64,000 bases of DNA from Leptospira paudalimensis. GTDB lineage: Bacteria > Spirochaetota > Leptospiria > Leptospirales > Leptospiraceae. Below, piece after piece: positions 9,319 to 17,274 of this stretch. Below the pieces are notes generated by a model that saw nothing but the letters and a program-made list of their open reading frames with translations, did not search any database and had not been told where the DNA came from. A program made the translations under genes and the position numbers. The first letter of the stretch is position 1. Each line of letters begins with the position of its first letter. The stretch lies in contig NZ_JAMQPR010000001.1 in the NCBI RefSeq assembly GCF_026151345.1, positions 1,904,231 to 1,968,230 on the forward strand. Reading direction: 5' to 3'.

Positions 9319-9421
9319 ATCGGAATAAAAACCAAGGTATAGATTCGACTCCAATCGTCAACATTGTTTTCATTTGTTTTCTTGCCTTCGGTTAGAATTT
9401 TGAGAAACTGGCATAGGTTCT

Positions 9422-10096
9422 ATGCAAATCGAAGAAAAAAAAGCCAAAGACCTTTTCCAGGATCGTATCTTCACACTTTCCAATTTTTTATCCATATTCC
9501 GTGTATTGTTATTACCGTTTTTTTTCTATAGCACATATGATTATGCCAAAGATCCATCTAACCTAAAAGCATTCTTTGCTTCCATTGGTTATGCTTTGGT
9601 TGCCGTTTTTACTGATTATTTGGATGGCCTCTTTGCTAGACTCTTACACCAAGAAACCACTCTCGGTAGGTACTTAGATCCTGTTTGTGATAAACTTGTG
9701 ACTTTGGGTGGACTTTCAGTTGTGACACTTCATTTTGCATTTCCCAGTTGGATCCTCATTGTGTATTTTATCCGTGAGGTTTTAGGTGTTTGGCTCGGTG
9801 GGTTTTTGTATTTAAAACGTGGTCTCCAAGGTAGGCCTAATTGGTGGGGGAAATTTGGTGTGGGAATTGTTGCCGTTTCTGTAATTTGGTACATGTCACT
9901 TCCCTACTTCCACCAGTTTGGTGCCCCTTATCCGTTTCTCATGCACCCTGTGATTTCGGCTTATGTTTTACTTTTTGTACTCACGGCAGGTGTGATCGCT
10001 TATGTGGTACGGTATTGGAATATTGTCTTACATCCTGAAGCAATCGAACTAGACCCAGAAAACAAAAAACAAGCAAAGAAATACCAAAAGATCTAA
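9422..10096 (+). CDS. CDP-alcohol phosphatidyltransferase family protein
   Basis: This is a 224-residue inner-membrane enzyme with about six hydrophobic segments. The family signature D-G-x2-A-R-x8-G-x3-D-x3-D is complete in DGLFARLLHQETTLGRYLDPVCDK at about residues 64-88, so it should be active. The family joins a CDP-activated lipid to an alcohol such as glycerol-3-phosphate, serine or inositol. It could be phosphatidylglycerophosphate synthase (pgsA), but the acceptor cannot be read from the sequence. The gene follows tRNA-Asp on the opposite strand and has no operon partner. Confidence 0.88.
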   Translation: MQIEEKKAKDLFQDRIFTLSNFLSIFRVLLLPFFFYSTYDYAKDPSNLKAFFASIGYALVAVFTDYLDGLFARLLHQETTLGRYLDPVCDKLVTLGGLSVVTLHFAFPSWILIVYFIREVLGVWLGGFLYLKRGLQGRPNWWGKFGVGIVAVSVIWYMSLPYFHQFGAPYPFLMHPVISAYVLLFVLTAGVIAYVVRYWNIVLHPEAIELDPENKKQAKKYQKI

Positions 10097-10133
10097 GCTG
10101 CCCAATCTTATCTTTAGAAAATCTGATTTGGCA

Positions 10134-10817
10134 TCATGAGATACGTTTTTTAACTTTTGCTTTTTTCTTGGCTAAGGAATCAAATTCCCTTAGTTTTAAT
10201 TTTAAAATATCAAGAGTTTCTCTCAACACTGCTTTTCCATGTTCACTATCAATTTCACGAACAAAACGCACAATCATACCCAATGTATGACTGAAATACA
10301 AGGCAAATGGACGAAGTTCTGATTCTTTGAGTGTTGGAAGGCATCGGATCATGGTCCTTATCATCAGGTCAGCGTTTCGGTATGTATCTCGATTGTCTTC
10401 TTGTACCAGTTCGGGAATTGCCCTTGCACCTGCCCAAAGATTGGCTAGGGCTGGGTCTTTTTGGAAAACAGAAACAAACTGTTTGAAGGCTTTCTCCGAG
10501 GCAATTTCCAACTCTTCTATGGTACGAACGGGATCCAAAATCCGTTTGGTTTCTTCAAACATGAAATCGTAATATTCAGTCATAATCGAGAGTAATAAGG
10601 TACTTTTTCCAGGAAAGTATTGGTATAAGGAACCAATTTGAATGCCCGCAGTTTGTGCAATTTCCCTCATACTCACTGCATCAATTCCCTTTTCTCCGAT
10701 GAGTTCCTTTGCCGTTTTTAGGATTTGTTCTACCCTTTCGCGACTTCTATTTTGGACAGGGACTTTCATAGACGAGCTCATAGGAAAAGGAGAACTCACT
10801 AGGCAAAATTTGCACAT
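10134..10817 (-). CDS. TetR family transcriptional regulator
   Basis: The protein has up to 227 residues. The N-terminal helix-turn-helix is clear: RVEQILKTAKELIGEKGIDA, then VSMREIAQTAGIQIGSLYQYFPGKSTLL, at about residues 27-75. The C-terminal ligand domain is helical and diverse, and the tail is Lys-rich. ATG codons at 10817, 10775 and 10769-10757 compete; none has a good ribosome site. It is divergently placed from the flavin monooxygenase/SDR operon with a near-perfect palindrome between them (10883-10901), the classical arrangement for a repressor of itself and its neighbour. The inducer is unknown. Confidence 0.92.
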   Translation of the reverse strand: MCKFCLVSSPFPMSSSMKVPVQNRSRERVEQILKTAKELIGEKGIDAVSMREIAQTAGIQIGSLYQYFPGKSTLLLSIMTEYYDFMFEETKRILDPVRTIEELEIASEKAFKQFVSVFQKDPALANLWAGARAIPELVQEDNRDTYRNADLMIRTMIRCLPTLKESELRPFALYFSHTLGMIVRFVREIDSEHGKAVLRETLDILKLKLREFDSLAKKKAKVKKRIS

Positions 10818-10861
10818 CTTTTTTTAGAAGGACGTTATTTTTGATCTTGACTCATTCTGAT

Positions 10862-10901
10862 TTATGATCAATGCTCAGATTTATATGATCATTGATCATA
10901 T
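10862..10901. promoter_or_regulatory. Putative TetR operator between divergent genes
   Basis: A perfect 9-bp inverted repeat ATATGATCA-T-TGATCATAT lies at 10883-10901, with a related copy TTATGATCAATG at 10862-10873. The pair fills the gap between the regulator and the FMO gene start at 10916. Spacing of about 20 bp puts both on one face of the helix, consistent with cooperative repressor binding. Confidence 0.7.
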
Positions 10902-10915
10902 TAGGATCGTGTAGA

Positions 10916-12337
10916 ATGGAACAAAGAACAAAACAGGAAATAGAATCAAAGGGTCTTATCGATAAATCAGACACAATCTGTATTATTGGTGCAGGGCCTG
11001 CGGGATTAACGATGGCGAGGTCTTTATTTGCAAAAGGCATTCCATTTGTTGTATTTGAGAAACACAATGATGTTGGAGGGATTTGGGACATTCAAAATCC
11101 AGGTTCTCCTATGTATGAAAGTGCTCACTTTATTTCCTCAAAGTATCTTTCGAATTATTTTGATTACCCGATGCCAAGTGATTACCCTGACTATCCTTCG
11201 AACCGCCAAATTTTGATGTACCATCGAAAGTTTGCGAAAGATTTTAATTTATACCCATACATTCATTTTCATACAAGTATCAAAGAAATTATACAATCAG
11301 GTGAAAAATGGATCGTGAAAACAACGACAAACGAAACTTATCTCTTCCAAGGGATTGTTTGTGCGACTGGTATCACATGGTCACCCAACCAACCGAAACT
11401 CAAGGGAGAAGAAACATTTTCGGGTCAAATTTTACACAGTGTCCATTACAAATCACCAAACCTATTTCAGGGAAAACGAGTCTTAATCGTTGGAGCCGGT
11501 AATTCGGGATGTGATATCGCCTGTGATGCTGGCGCAAATGCAAAACAAGCTTACATCAGTGTAAGACGAGGGTATCATTTTATTCCCAAACATATCCTTG
11601 GAAAACCGGCTGATGTATTTGGTGATGGTGCTCACTTTATACCCAATTGGATTTCTCAAATGGTATTTGGGAAGTTATTAAAATTCCTTGTGGGAGACCT
11701 TACAAAACTTGGGTTACCAGCACCTGATCATAAAATATTCGAAACTCATCCGATCATCAATGACCAATTAATCCATAACTTAAGGCATGGTGATGTCATT
11801 GCAAAACCAGACATCGATTTTTTAGAAGGAGATTCAGTTGTCTTTAAAGATGGTACAAAAGAGAAAATTGACCTCATCATCTTAGCAACAGGTTATAACT
11901 GGTCCATCCCTTATATGGATGAGAAATACTTTGAATGGAAAAATGGAAGGCCAGACCTCTACCTCACTTTATTCAATCGGAACTACGAGAATTTATATGC
12001 CTTAGGTTATATGGAAACCGATGGAGGTGCTTACAAAATGTTTGATGAAATGGCAAACCTCATTGCTTCCTATATCGAAGCCAAAAAAAATCACCATCCA
12101 TCCGCCTTACAATTTGCCAAATTGATCCAAAATGATCGTCCATTGTTGAATGGAAACATCCAATACCTAAATTCAGGAAGGCATTCAGTATATGTGAATC
12201 AGGTCGCCTACAAACAATACCGATCGAAAATTCAAAAAAAGATGGGATGGCCTGAACTAAAAATCGGACAATTCAATCCACTTAAGACTTTGGATTCCTC
12301 CTCCTTACAAACCTTTGTTTCAGGTGGATCCAAATGA
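10916..12337 (+). CDS. Flavin-containing monooxygenase
   Basis: This is a 473-residue class B flavoprotein monooxygenase, which uses FAD, NADPH and O2 to oxygenate small nucleophilic or ketone substrates. It shows the FAD fold (IIGAGPAGLTMARSLF near residue 22), the FMO signature F-x-G-x3-H-x3-Y as FSGQILHSVHY, and a second Rossmann motif VGAGNSGCDIACDAG for NADPH. Start ATG 10916 follows AGGA at a good distance; an upstream ATG at 10892 lies inside the operator palindrome and is rejected. It overlaps the following SDR gene by 4 bp. Substrate is unknown; a detoxification or ketone-oxidation operon under the TetR regulator is inferred. Confidence 0.92.
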   Translation: MEQRTKQEIESKGLIDKSDTICIIGAGPAGLTMARSLFAKGIPFVVFEKHNDVGGIWDIQNPGSPMYESAHFISSKYLSNYFDYPMPSDYPDYPSNRQILMYHRKFAKDFNLYPYIHFHTSIKEIIQSGEKWIVKTTTNETYLFQGIVCATGITWSPNQPKLKGEETFSGQILHSVHYKSPNLFQGKRVLIVGAGNSGCDIACDAGANAKQAYISVRRGYHFIPKHILGKPADVFGDGAHFIPNWISQMVFGKLLKFLVGDLTKLGLPAPDHKIFETHPIINDQLIHNLRHGDVIAKPDIDFLEGDSVVFKDGTKEKIDLIILATGYNWSIPYMDEKYFEWKNGRPDLYLTLFNRNYENLYALGYMETDGGAYKMFDEMANLIASYIEAKKNHHPSALQFAKLIQNDRPLLNGNIQYLNSGRHSVYVNQVAYKQYRSKIQKKMGWPELKIGQFNPLKTLDSSSLQTFVSGGSK

Positions 12338-13188
12338 TAAACTCAATCGACGGACAGCCGAAAAAAACCGCTTTGATCACAGGTGGAGGTGGTGCAATCG
12401 CAGAAGAAATTGCCATTCAATTGGACAAAGCAGGATACCAACTTTTACTTTCTGATATCAATTTGGAAAAAATGTCTTCCCTTCAGACAAAATTAAAAGG
12501 GAAACCTGAATACTTTGTCTGTGACCAAACCAATCCGAAAGAGATTCAATCCTTAATCACCAAGATCCAAGAGAAGGTTCCAAATATTGATGTGCTGATC
12601 AATAATGCAGGTTACACCAAAGAAGGGCCTTTTATCTCACAGTCCATAACCGACATCGAAAGGCAAATGTGGATCAATTTGATGAGTCCAATCCAACTGA
12701 TCCACGGGATTTTGCCACTGATGTTAAAACGTGGAAAAGGATCCATTGTTTCGATCGTTTCCATTGGTGGGATCATTGCTTTAGCTGACTCTTCGATCTA
12801 CTCTGCTGGGAAATTTGGACTACGAGGTTTTTTAACTGCCTTATACGAAGAACTAAAACATACAGGTATTAAAGTTTCAGGAATTTACCCCGCTGCTGTG
12901 GATACACCGATGCTTTTACATGAAGCATTAAATGGCGGAACTGCAATCAATTGGTTAAATAAAGTGCAAACCCCGAAAAAAGTAGCAGATGCAGTTCTAA
13001 TAGGGATCAAAAAAGGGACCTTAGAGATATACGTACCATATTCCGACGGTCTAGTTTCTCGTTTGGTCGCTGTGTTTCCTTGGCTTATGGGGAAACTATC
13101 ACCACTCCTCAAAATGATAGGAGAACGAAGTAAAGAAAGGTGGTTAAAAGGAAAGGGAATTCAAAATCCCACACAAAAGAATCATTAG
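12334..13188 (+). CDS. Short-chain dehydrogenase/reductase (SDR)
   Basis: This is a 284-residue oxidoreductase. The NAD(P)-binding motif TGGGGAIAEEIA near residue 17, the NNAGYT strand, the catalytic Ser region (SIVSIGGII) and the Y-x3-K pair in YSAGK are all present, so it should be active. A C-terminal extension with GLVSRLVAVFPWLMGKLSPLL is hydrophobic and may touch membranes, as in SDRs acting on lipophilic ketones or alcohols. The ATGA overlap with the FMO stop shows co-translation. The two enzymes could act in sequence on one substrate (alcohol to ketone, ketone to ester), but that is inference. Confidence 0.92.
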   Translation: MINSIDGQPKKTALITGGGGAIAEEIAIQLDKAGYQLLLSDINLEKMSSLQTKLKGKPEYFVCDQTNPKEIQSLITKIQEKVPNIDVLINNAGYTKEGPFISQSITDIERQMWINLMSPIQLIHGILPLMLKRGKGSIVSIVSIGGIIALADSSIYSAGKFGLRGFLTALYEELKHTGIKVSGIYPAAVDTPMLLHEALNGGTAINWLNKVQTPKKVADAVLIGIKKGTLEIYVPYSDGLVSRLVAVFPWLMGKLSPLLKMIGERSKERWLKGKGIQNPTQKNH

Positions 13189-13245
13189 CGATCCTATGAT
13201 GGTTTGATTTGTATTCAGAACGAAAAGATGAAAGGAGAGATATAA

Positions 13246-13305
13246 GGGATAATAGGCCCAAGACAACTGAATACCATAAGGTATTCAGTTTGAATCTATT
13301 ATCCC
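13246..13305. terminator. Nested inverted repeats, probable bidirectional terminator
   Basis: The outer arms GGGATAATAG (13246-13255) and CTATTATCCC (13296-13305) are perfect complements. Inside is a second perfect 11-bp hairpin AACTGAATACC / GGTATTCAGTT (13265-13275, 13280-13290) with loop ATAA. The element fills the space between two convergent genes. It lacks a clear T-run, so it may protect 3' ends or act with Rho rather than as a simple intrinsic terminator. Confidence 0.6.
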
Positions 13306-13312
13306 AAAGGGA

Positions 13313-13591
13313 TTAACGTCGTTTTTTCTTTGCCGCTCTTTTTTTAGCTACTTTCTTCTTTGCTACTTTTTTCTTTTTAGGAGCAACTTTCTTAGTTTTT
13401 TTCTTGGCTGCTTTTTTCTTTTTAGCTGCCTTCTTCTTCTTAGGAGCTGCTTTTTTTGCTCTTTTTTTCTTTGCCGCTTTCTTTTTGGCTGCTTTCTTCT
13501 TTTTAGGAGCTGCTTTTTTAGCAACAACTGTTACTTCAGGAGCAGGTTCTTCCATTACTACGGGCATTTCTATTGTTTCGTTTTCTTCCAT
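13313..13591 (-). CDS. Histone H1-like Lys/Ala-rich protein
   Basis: This is a 92-residue protein with a short acidic head (MEENETIEMPVVMEEPAPE) and then about 65 residues made almost only of Lys, Ala and Pro in KKAAPKKK/AAKKK units. This matches the C-terminal tail of eukaryotic histone H1 and the bacterial H1-like proteins of the AlgP, Hc and BpH1 type, which bind DNA and compact it. The low complexity makes orthology uncertain. It is a lone gene, with nested inverted repeats at its 3' end. The complementary strand is also open over most of its length because of the repeats, but it encodes only Phe/Ala/Leu runs. Confidence 0.85.
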   Translation of the reverse strand: MEENETIEMPVVMEEPAPEVTVVAKKAAPKKKKAAKKKAAKKKRAKKAAPKKKKAAKKKKAAKKKTKKVAPKKKKVAKKKVAKKRAAKKKRR

Positions 13592-13798
13592 ACATGTAAC
13601 CTTATGAAGATTGGTTCTATCTTCCGTCTGGAAACGATAACAATGGTTGGATTCTAAAAAGTAAATTCATTTTTATTTTCTTAAGATGATCTGACCTAAT
13701 TTCTTTCCAATTTAAATTAAGAATCGATTCAATCCTGAAATCTCATACGATGATACAAAGAATTGTATACGATTTCACCATATTCATGAAGTGATCCC

Positions 13799-15694
13799 TC
13801 AATTTGTAGATGATTTCAATTTATGGTAAGTCGACACAACTTCCTTCGCACGTTCAGGACGTTTTGATTTTTGGTACAATTTGATTAGGACTTTTAATAC
13901 AGGTAAAACATCTGGTTTTCGACTATCAAGTCTCTCTGCTAAATCGATGGCTTCTTCTATCATACCAGCCTTCGCATATTGTATGACACCATTCCAAATC
14001 ATCTGTAAACCTGATGGGTGCACATTCGAAAAGGATTCAGCAGCTTGTCCCGCCAAAGAAAACCTACCTAGTTTACGATACAATTGGTACAATACTTTCC
14101 AAAACAGGGGGTTTTCATTTTCAATCACTAACTCTTTCTCTAAAATTTGTAATGCCTCTAAATTTTGGTCATTCTTTACCAATTGGATACATCTTTCAAT
14201 TGTTCCGGATTCAAAATTCCTTTTTGGGGTTTCAAATGGTTGGAATTTGATGCTGAGAAACGACAAATCATCTGTTAACTCACCGATTGATTGTAATTTG
14301 ATTCCTAAGGCAATTACATCAGCTTTTGTTTCTTCCACTTGTTTTAAGATGGAAGTATGATCAAAATTGATGACACGATTTTTGGATTCATCCATCCCCA
14401 AATCCAAATCATCTCTACCATCACTTCCTAAAATAATGGTGTCTCCAGGTCGAATCCAACATGTTTCAATTTTTGCTCTTTCCTTTTGCATTCCTAATTT
14501 ATAATTAGTGGCTTGTTCGGAAAGGAACTGTGCTTTTCCCTCTCGGTACCGAATCGGAAAAGGATGTTCTGCGTTGATATAGTACATATATCCATTTTTT
14601 TCATCAACAAGTCCCAAAAGTAAGGACATTGACATCGATCCATCAAAACCTTCAAAAACATTATTCAAATCATTTAAAGCAGTGTGTAACCAACGTTCGG
14701 GGTAATATTCGGATAATATTCCTTCTCGATTCGTTCGTTCTATGAGAGCACGAAATGCTGTACCAAAAACTAAGACTCCACCTGCCCCTTGCATGGATTT
14801 CCCCATCGCATCACCATTGGCAAATACACAATACTTACGCCCTCGTAAAACAATTTGGTCAGTAACACAAATATCCCCTCCCAATTCATACTCTCTCTCC
14901 TTAAATTGGAAAGATTTCTTCTGTTTGACATAGGATAAAAATGATACTGATTTTGATTGGTTTCGTATCCCAGAAAGCGGACGAGTGAGAAGTGAAGTGA
15001 GATAATAGTCACCATCTTGTTGTGACTTCAAGCGACTAACCTCTAAAATTGCATCTTCATAAGAACGATTGAGTGTTCGTAACATCAGTCCTAATAATAG
15101 TAAAACAGAAACAGCTGTGATGAGGAAATCTTCACTCCTTGCCTTTAAAGATGAATAATCAGAAAACCAATTAGGGAATCCATTTTGTACTTCATTGATT
15201 ACAAATAAGAGTGAAACAAAAAAAAGGATCGCAACACTATCCCATTTTTTGCCGAGAATTAACATATTCAGAACAAGGATGGGAGCAAGTAACATCACAT
15301 TGGCACTGACAATCCCACCACTATATTTAATCTGCAAACAGGCAGTGAGTGAACTGATGATAAACGTAGGGACAATTAAAATTTGAAAGTAACGTTTCAA
15401 TCGAGACAAATAATAAAATAAAATGGTAGAACCAAATGCTGCCCATAAGGCGAGTAATCCTCCCATTTCAAAGCCTTCTCGGAAAAACTCTGATCCAAGT
15501 CCAACTAACATGGCAATGAGTCCCGCAAACAATGTGCCATTCAAAATTCGGTGGCGCATCACAAATTGGTCAGTAGGACCAAGGACATTCACGATCCAAA
15601 CGGACAACGTTCGTTTGCAGAAAGAAAGGAAAAATGGGAAATTCGCATGTTTCATCACTTCAAAACCTGGTGTAGTTTGTAATTTTACCGACAT
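13799..15694 (-). CDS. Membrane SpoIIE-type PP2C phosphatase with TPR tail
   Basis: The protein is about 631 residues from ATG 15694 (ATG 15655 is also plausible; codons further upstream run into the neighbouring gene). The N-terminal third has about six membrane helices. A SpoIIE/PP2C phosphatase domain follows, with the metal-site motifs GGDICVTDQ, ANGDAMGKSMQGAGG, GSDGRDDLD and LTDDLSFLSI all intact. Such enzymes dephosphorylate Ser/Thr, often on anti-sigma-factor antagonists. After it come about 130 residues of TPR-like helical repeats (NENPLFWKVLYQLYRKLGRFSLAGQAA). I infer a membrane-sensed partner-switching regulator, partner unknown. Several TCGAC-type palindromes lie in its upstream region. 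Confidence 0.85.
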   Translation of the reverse strand: MSVKLQTTPGFEVMKHANFPFFLSFCKRTLSVWIVNVLGPTDQFVMRHRILNGTLFAGLIAMLVGLGSEFFREGFEMGGLLALWAAFGSTILFYYLSRLKRYFQILIVPTFIISSLTACLQIKYSGGIVSANVMLLAPILVLNMLILGKKWDSVAILFFVSLLFVINEVQNGFPNWFSDYSSLKARSEDFLITAVSVLLLLGLMLRTLNRSYEDAILEVSRLKSQQDGDYYLTSLLTRPLSGIRNQSKSVSFLSYVKQKKSFQFKEREYELGGDICVTDQIVLRGRKYCVFANGDAMGKSMQGAGGVLVFGTAFRALIERTNREGILSEYYPERWLHTALNDLNNVFEGFDGSMSMSLLLGLVDEKNGYMYYINAEHPFPIRYREGKAQFLSEQATNYKLGMQKERAKIETCWIRPGDTIILGSDGRDDLDLGMDESKNRVINFDHTSILKQVEETKADVIALGIKLQSIGELTDDLSFLSIKFQPFETPKRNFESGTIERCIQLVKNDQNLEALQILEKELVIENENPLFWKVLYQLYRKLGRFSLAGQAAESFSNVHPSGLQMIWNGVIQYAKAGMIEEAIDLAERLDSRKPDVLPVLKVLIKLYQKSKRPERAKEVVSTYHKLKSSTN

Positions 15695-15782
15695 TTGTCG
15701 AGAAATTAAATGACTAGAAGGAACTCTGGAAATAGAACGAATCGACAAAAGGGAATATTTTTTAGTCGACAATTGTCGACTA
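15689..15782. promoter_or_regulatory. Cluster of TCGACA palindromes in a divergent promoter
   Basis: A perfect 20-bp palindrome TAGTCGACAATTGTCGACTA lies at 15763-15782. A shorter copy CGACATTTGTCG is at 15689-15700 and a single half-site ATCGACAAAA near 15741-15750. The sites sit between the SpoIIE gene (leftward) and the aldolase gene (rightward) and look like an operator array for an unidentified dimeric regulator. Confidence 0.6.
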
Positions 15783-15813
15783 TTATTCATCCTAGAAAAG
15801 GAAGGAAATTGTG

Positions 15814-16482
15814 ATGACCCTTGACACAAAAAAAACCAAATCCATCCAAAAAGAGATGATAACCGCCTGTATTCAGTTAGCTGATCTTGGTTTTTTAGCA
15901 GGGATCGGTGGTAATCTAGCTGTACGTGTGGATGAAACTTATATGGTGGTCACACCTTCTGCAAGTGATTATTATACAATGAAACCAGAAGACCTTTGTG
16001 TCTTACGAATTGATTCCCTAGAGATGGTGGAAGGTACCAAACAACCCACAACGGAAAGTGGAATCCATGCTAGTTTTTTTATAAAACGACCTGACATCAA
16101 TGTCAGTTTACACACGCACCAACCCTTAGCAAGTGCCATCACATTACTAGGAAAGGATTTAGTCTTAACAGAGAAAGAAACAAAGGAACGATTAGGGGAT
16201 CGATTGGTAATGGTTTCCTATGCTCCTTCCGGAACTTCATTTTTAGTAAGTGCCTTTCAGTCAAAAATTTCAGACAATACAAATGGATACTTACTCAAAA
16301 ACCATGGAATTGTCTGTGGAGCAAAGGATCTAAAATCTGCAATCCGTTCTGTTACCTTGATCGAAAAAGAAGCATCTGAATTTTTACGCCAATCCATTCA
16401 AAATCATCCAAATCCAAACCGACTTTCTTCAAGACTACTCAAACAAATCAATACGATCTTTTTAAGTGCAAGGCATACTTAA
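15814..16482 (+). CDS. Class II aldolase/adducin family protein
   Basis: This is a 223-residue zinc enzyme of the fuculose-phosphate aldolase / methylthioribulose-phosphate dehydratase family. The zinc ligands are visible as HTH (about residues 100-102) and the NHG histidine (about 164). The N-terminal GIGGNLAVRV phosphate loop and TTESGIHASFF acidic region are also intact. MtnB-like dehydratase, aldolase and epimerase activities cannot be told apart here. No methionine-salvage gene lies adjacent. Start ATG 15814 follows GAAGGA by 7-8 bases; GTG 15811 just before is an alternative. It is followed after 18 bp by a degenerate paralogue. Confidence 0.88.
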   Translation: MTLDTKKTKSIQKEMITACIQLADLGFLAGIGGNLAVRVDETYMVVTPSASDYYTMKPEDLCVLRIDSLEMVEGTKQPTTESGIHASFFIKRPDINVSLHTHQPLASAITLLGKDLVLTEKETKERLGDRLVMVSYAPSGTSFLVSAFQSKISDNTNGYLLKNHGIVCGAKDLKSAIRSVTLIEKEASEFLRQSIQNHPNPNRLSSRLLKQINTIFLSARHT

Positions 16483-16500
16483 GTTACAAAAGGAATCATC

Positions 16501-17232
16501 ATGATCCAATTAGCTAAAAAAACAAATAGAGTGAAAAAAAAACTATCTCCCGACGAATTGGAGTTACAAGACCTCTGGACCCGATTGGAATCCAAGGGAC
16601 TTTTCCAAAATCTAACGGCAAGTTTGTCTTTTTTAGTACCTGGTGAAGGGAAAATGATCCTTATGGTGAAGGGAGATGGAAAAAAGAAACAACCTCACGT
16701 CGGAATTTATCATCTAGAGAATCCAAATACGATGTTAAGTGGAGATGATTCGTTACCCACTCTCCCTTCCTTAATCCGTTTCCATGTTGACCTTTATAAA
16801 ATTCGCCCTGATGTTGGTGCGATTGTAAGATTCATCCCCCCTTGGAGTTCTCATCTACATTCGATTGACCACCCTCTTCCTTTAGTTTTTGACGAACAAT
16901 GCCGGCAATTAGGGGCACCAGTTTACCAATTACCAATTGATCTGAATGGGAATTTACTTACGAGTCCAACACTTACTTCTGGTGCAAATGGATTTTTGTT
17001 AGGTGAAGAGGTCATCATCACAAGTGTGACTCGTGAGAAGGCAATTTATAATTGTGAATTAATCGAAAAATGTGCCAAAGCATACTTGTTAGCGATTGCC
17101 ACTGGGGGAAAGGTAAAACAAATTCCATGGTTTGTTCGTTTCATTGCAAAAAGCCGGTTATTAAAAGACGAAAAAAAAGCGATGGAATTTTACAAACGTG
17201 GAGAAAGGCCAACGGGTTTCAAGGCCTACTAA
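16501..17232 (+). CDS. Degenerate class II aldolase-like protein
   Basis: This 243-residue protein aligns by eye with its upstream neighbour: FHVDLYKIRPDVGAIVR corresponds to the helix and strand before the zinc site, and SGANGFLLGEE to the NHG segment. The two zinc His residues are replaced by Arg110 and Ile112, and the third by Asn163, so the zinc site is lost. A basic C-terminal tail (FVRFIAKSRLLKDEKKAMEFYKRGERP) is extra. It may be a non-catalytic partner of the first protein or have taken a new role. AAAAGGA precedes the ATG. The tandem order and same strand imply one transcript. Confidence 0.75.
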   Translation: MIQLAKKTNRVKKKLSPDELELQDLWTRLESKGLFQNLTASLSFLVPGEGKMILMVKGDGKKKQPHVGIYHLENPNTMLSGDDSLPTLPSLIRFHVDLYKIRPDVGAIVRFIPPWSSHLHSIDHPLPLVFDEQCRQLGAPVYQLPIDLNGNLLTSPTLTSGANGFLLGEEVIITSVTREKAIYNCELIEKCAKAYLLAIATGGKVKQIPWFVRFIAKSRLLKDEKKAMEFYKRGERPTGFKAY

Positions 17233-17274
17233 TAACAGAAACATTCGATTGGAAATGAATTCGGTTTTGTCGAT

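Noticed and set aside
10892..10915. Upstream ATG (10892) as start of the flavin monooxygenase
   Set aside because: It falls inside the operator palindrome and would add eight unrelated residues; ATG 10916 has AGGA at the right distance.
15783..15813. S-adenosylmethionine riboswitch in front of the MtnB-like gene
   Set aside because: The leader is too short and has no matching stems.
15695..15829. Longer start for the SpoIIE protein
   Set aside because: It would run over the 20-bp palindrome and the start of the divergent aldolase gene, and the extra residues look like random sequence.
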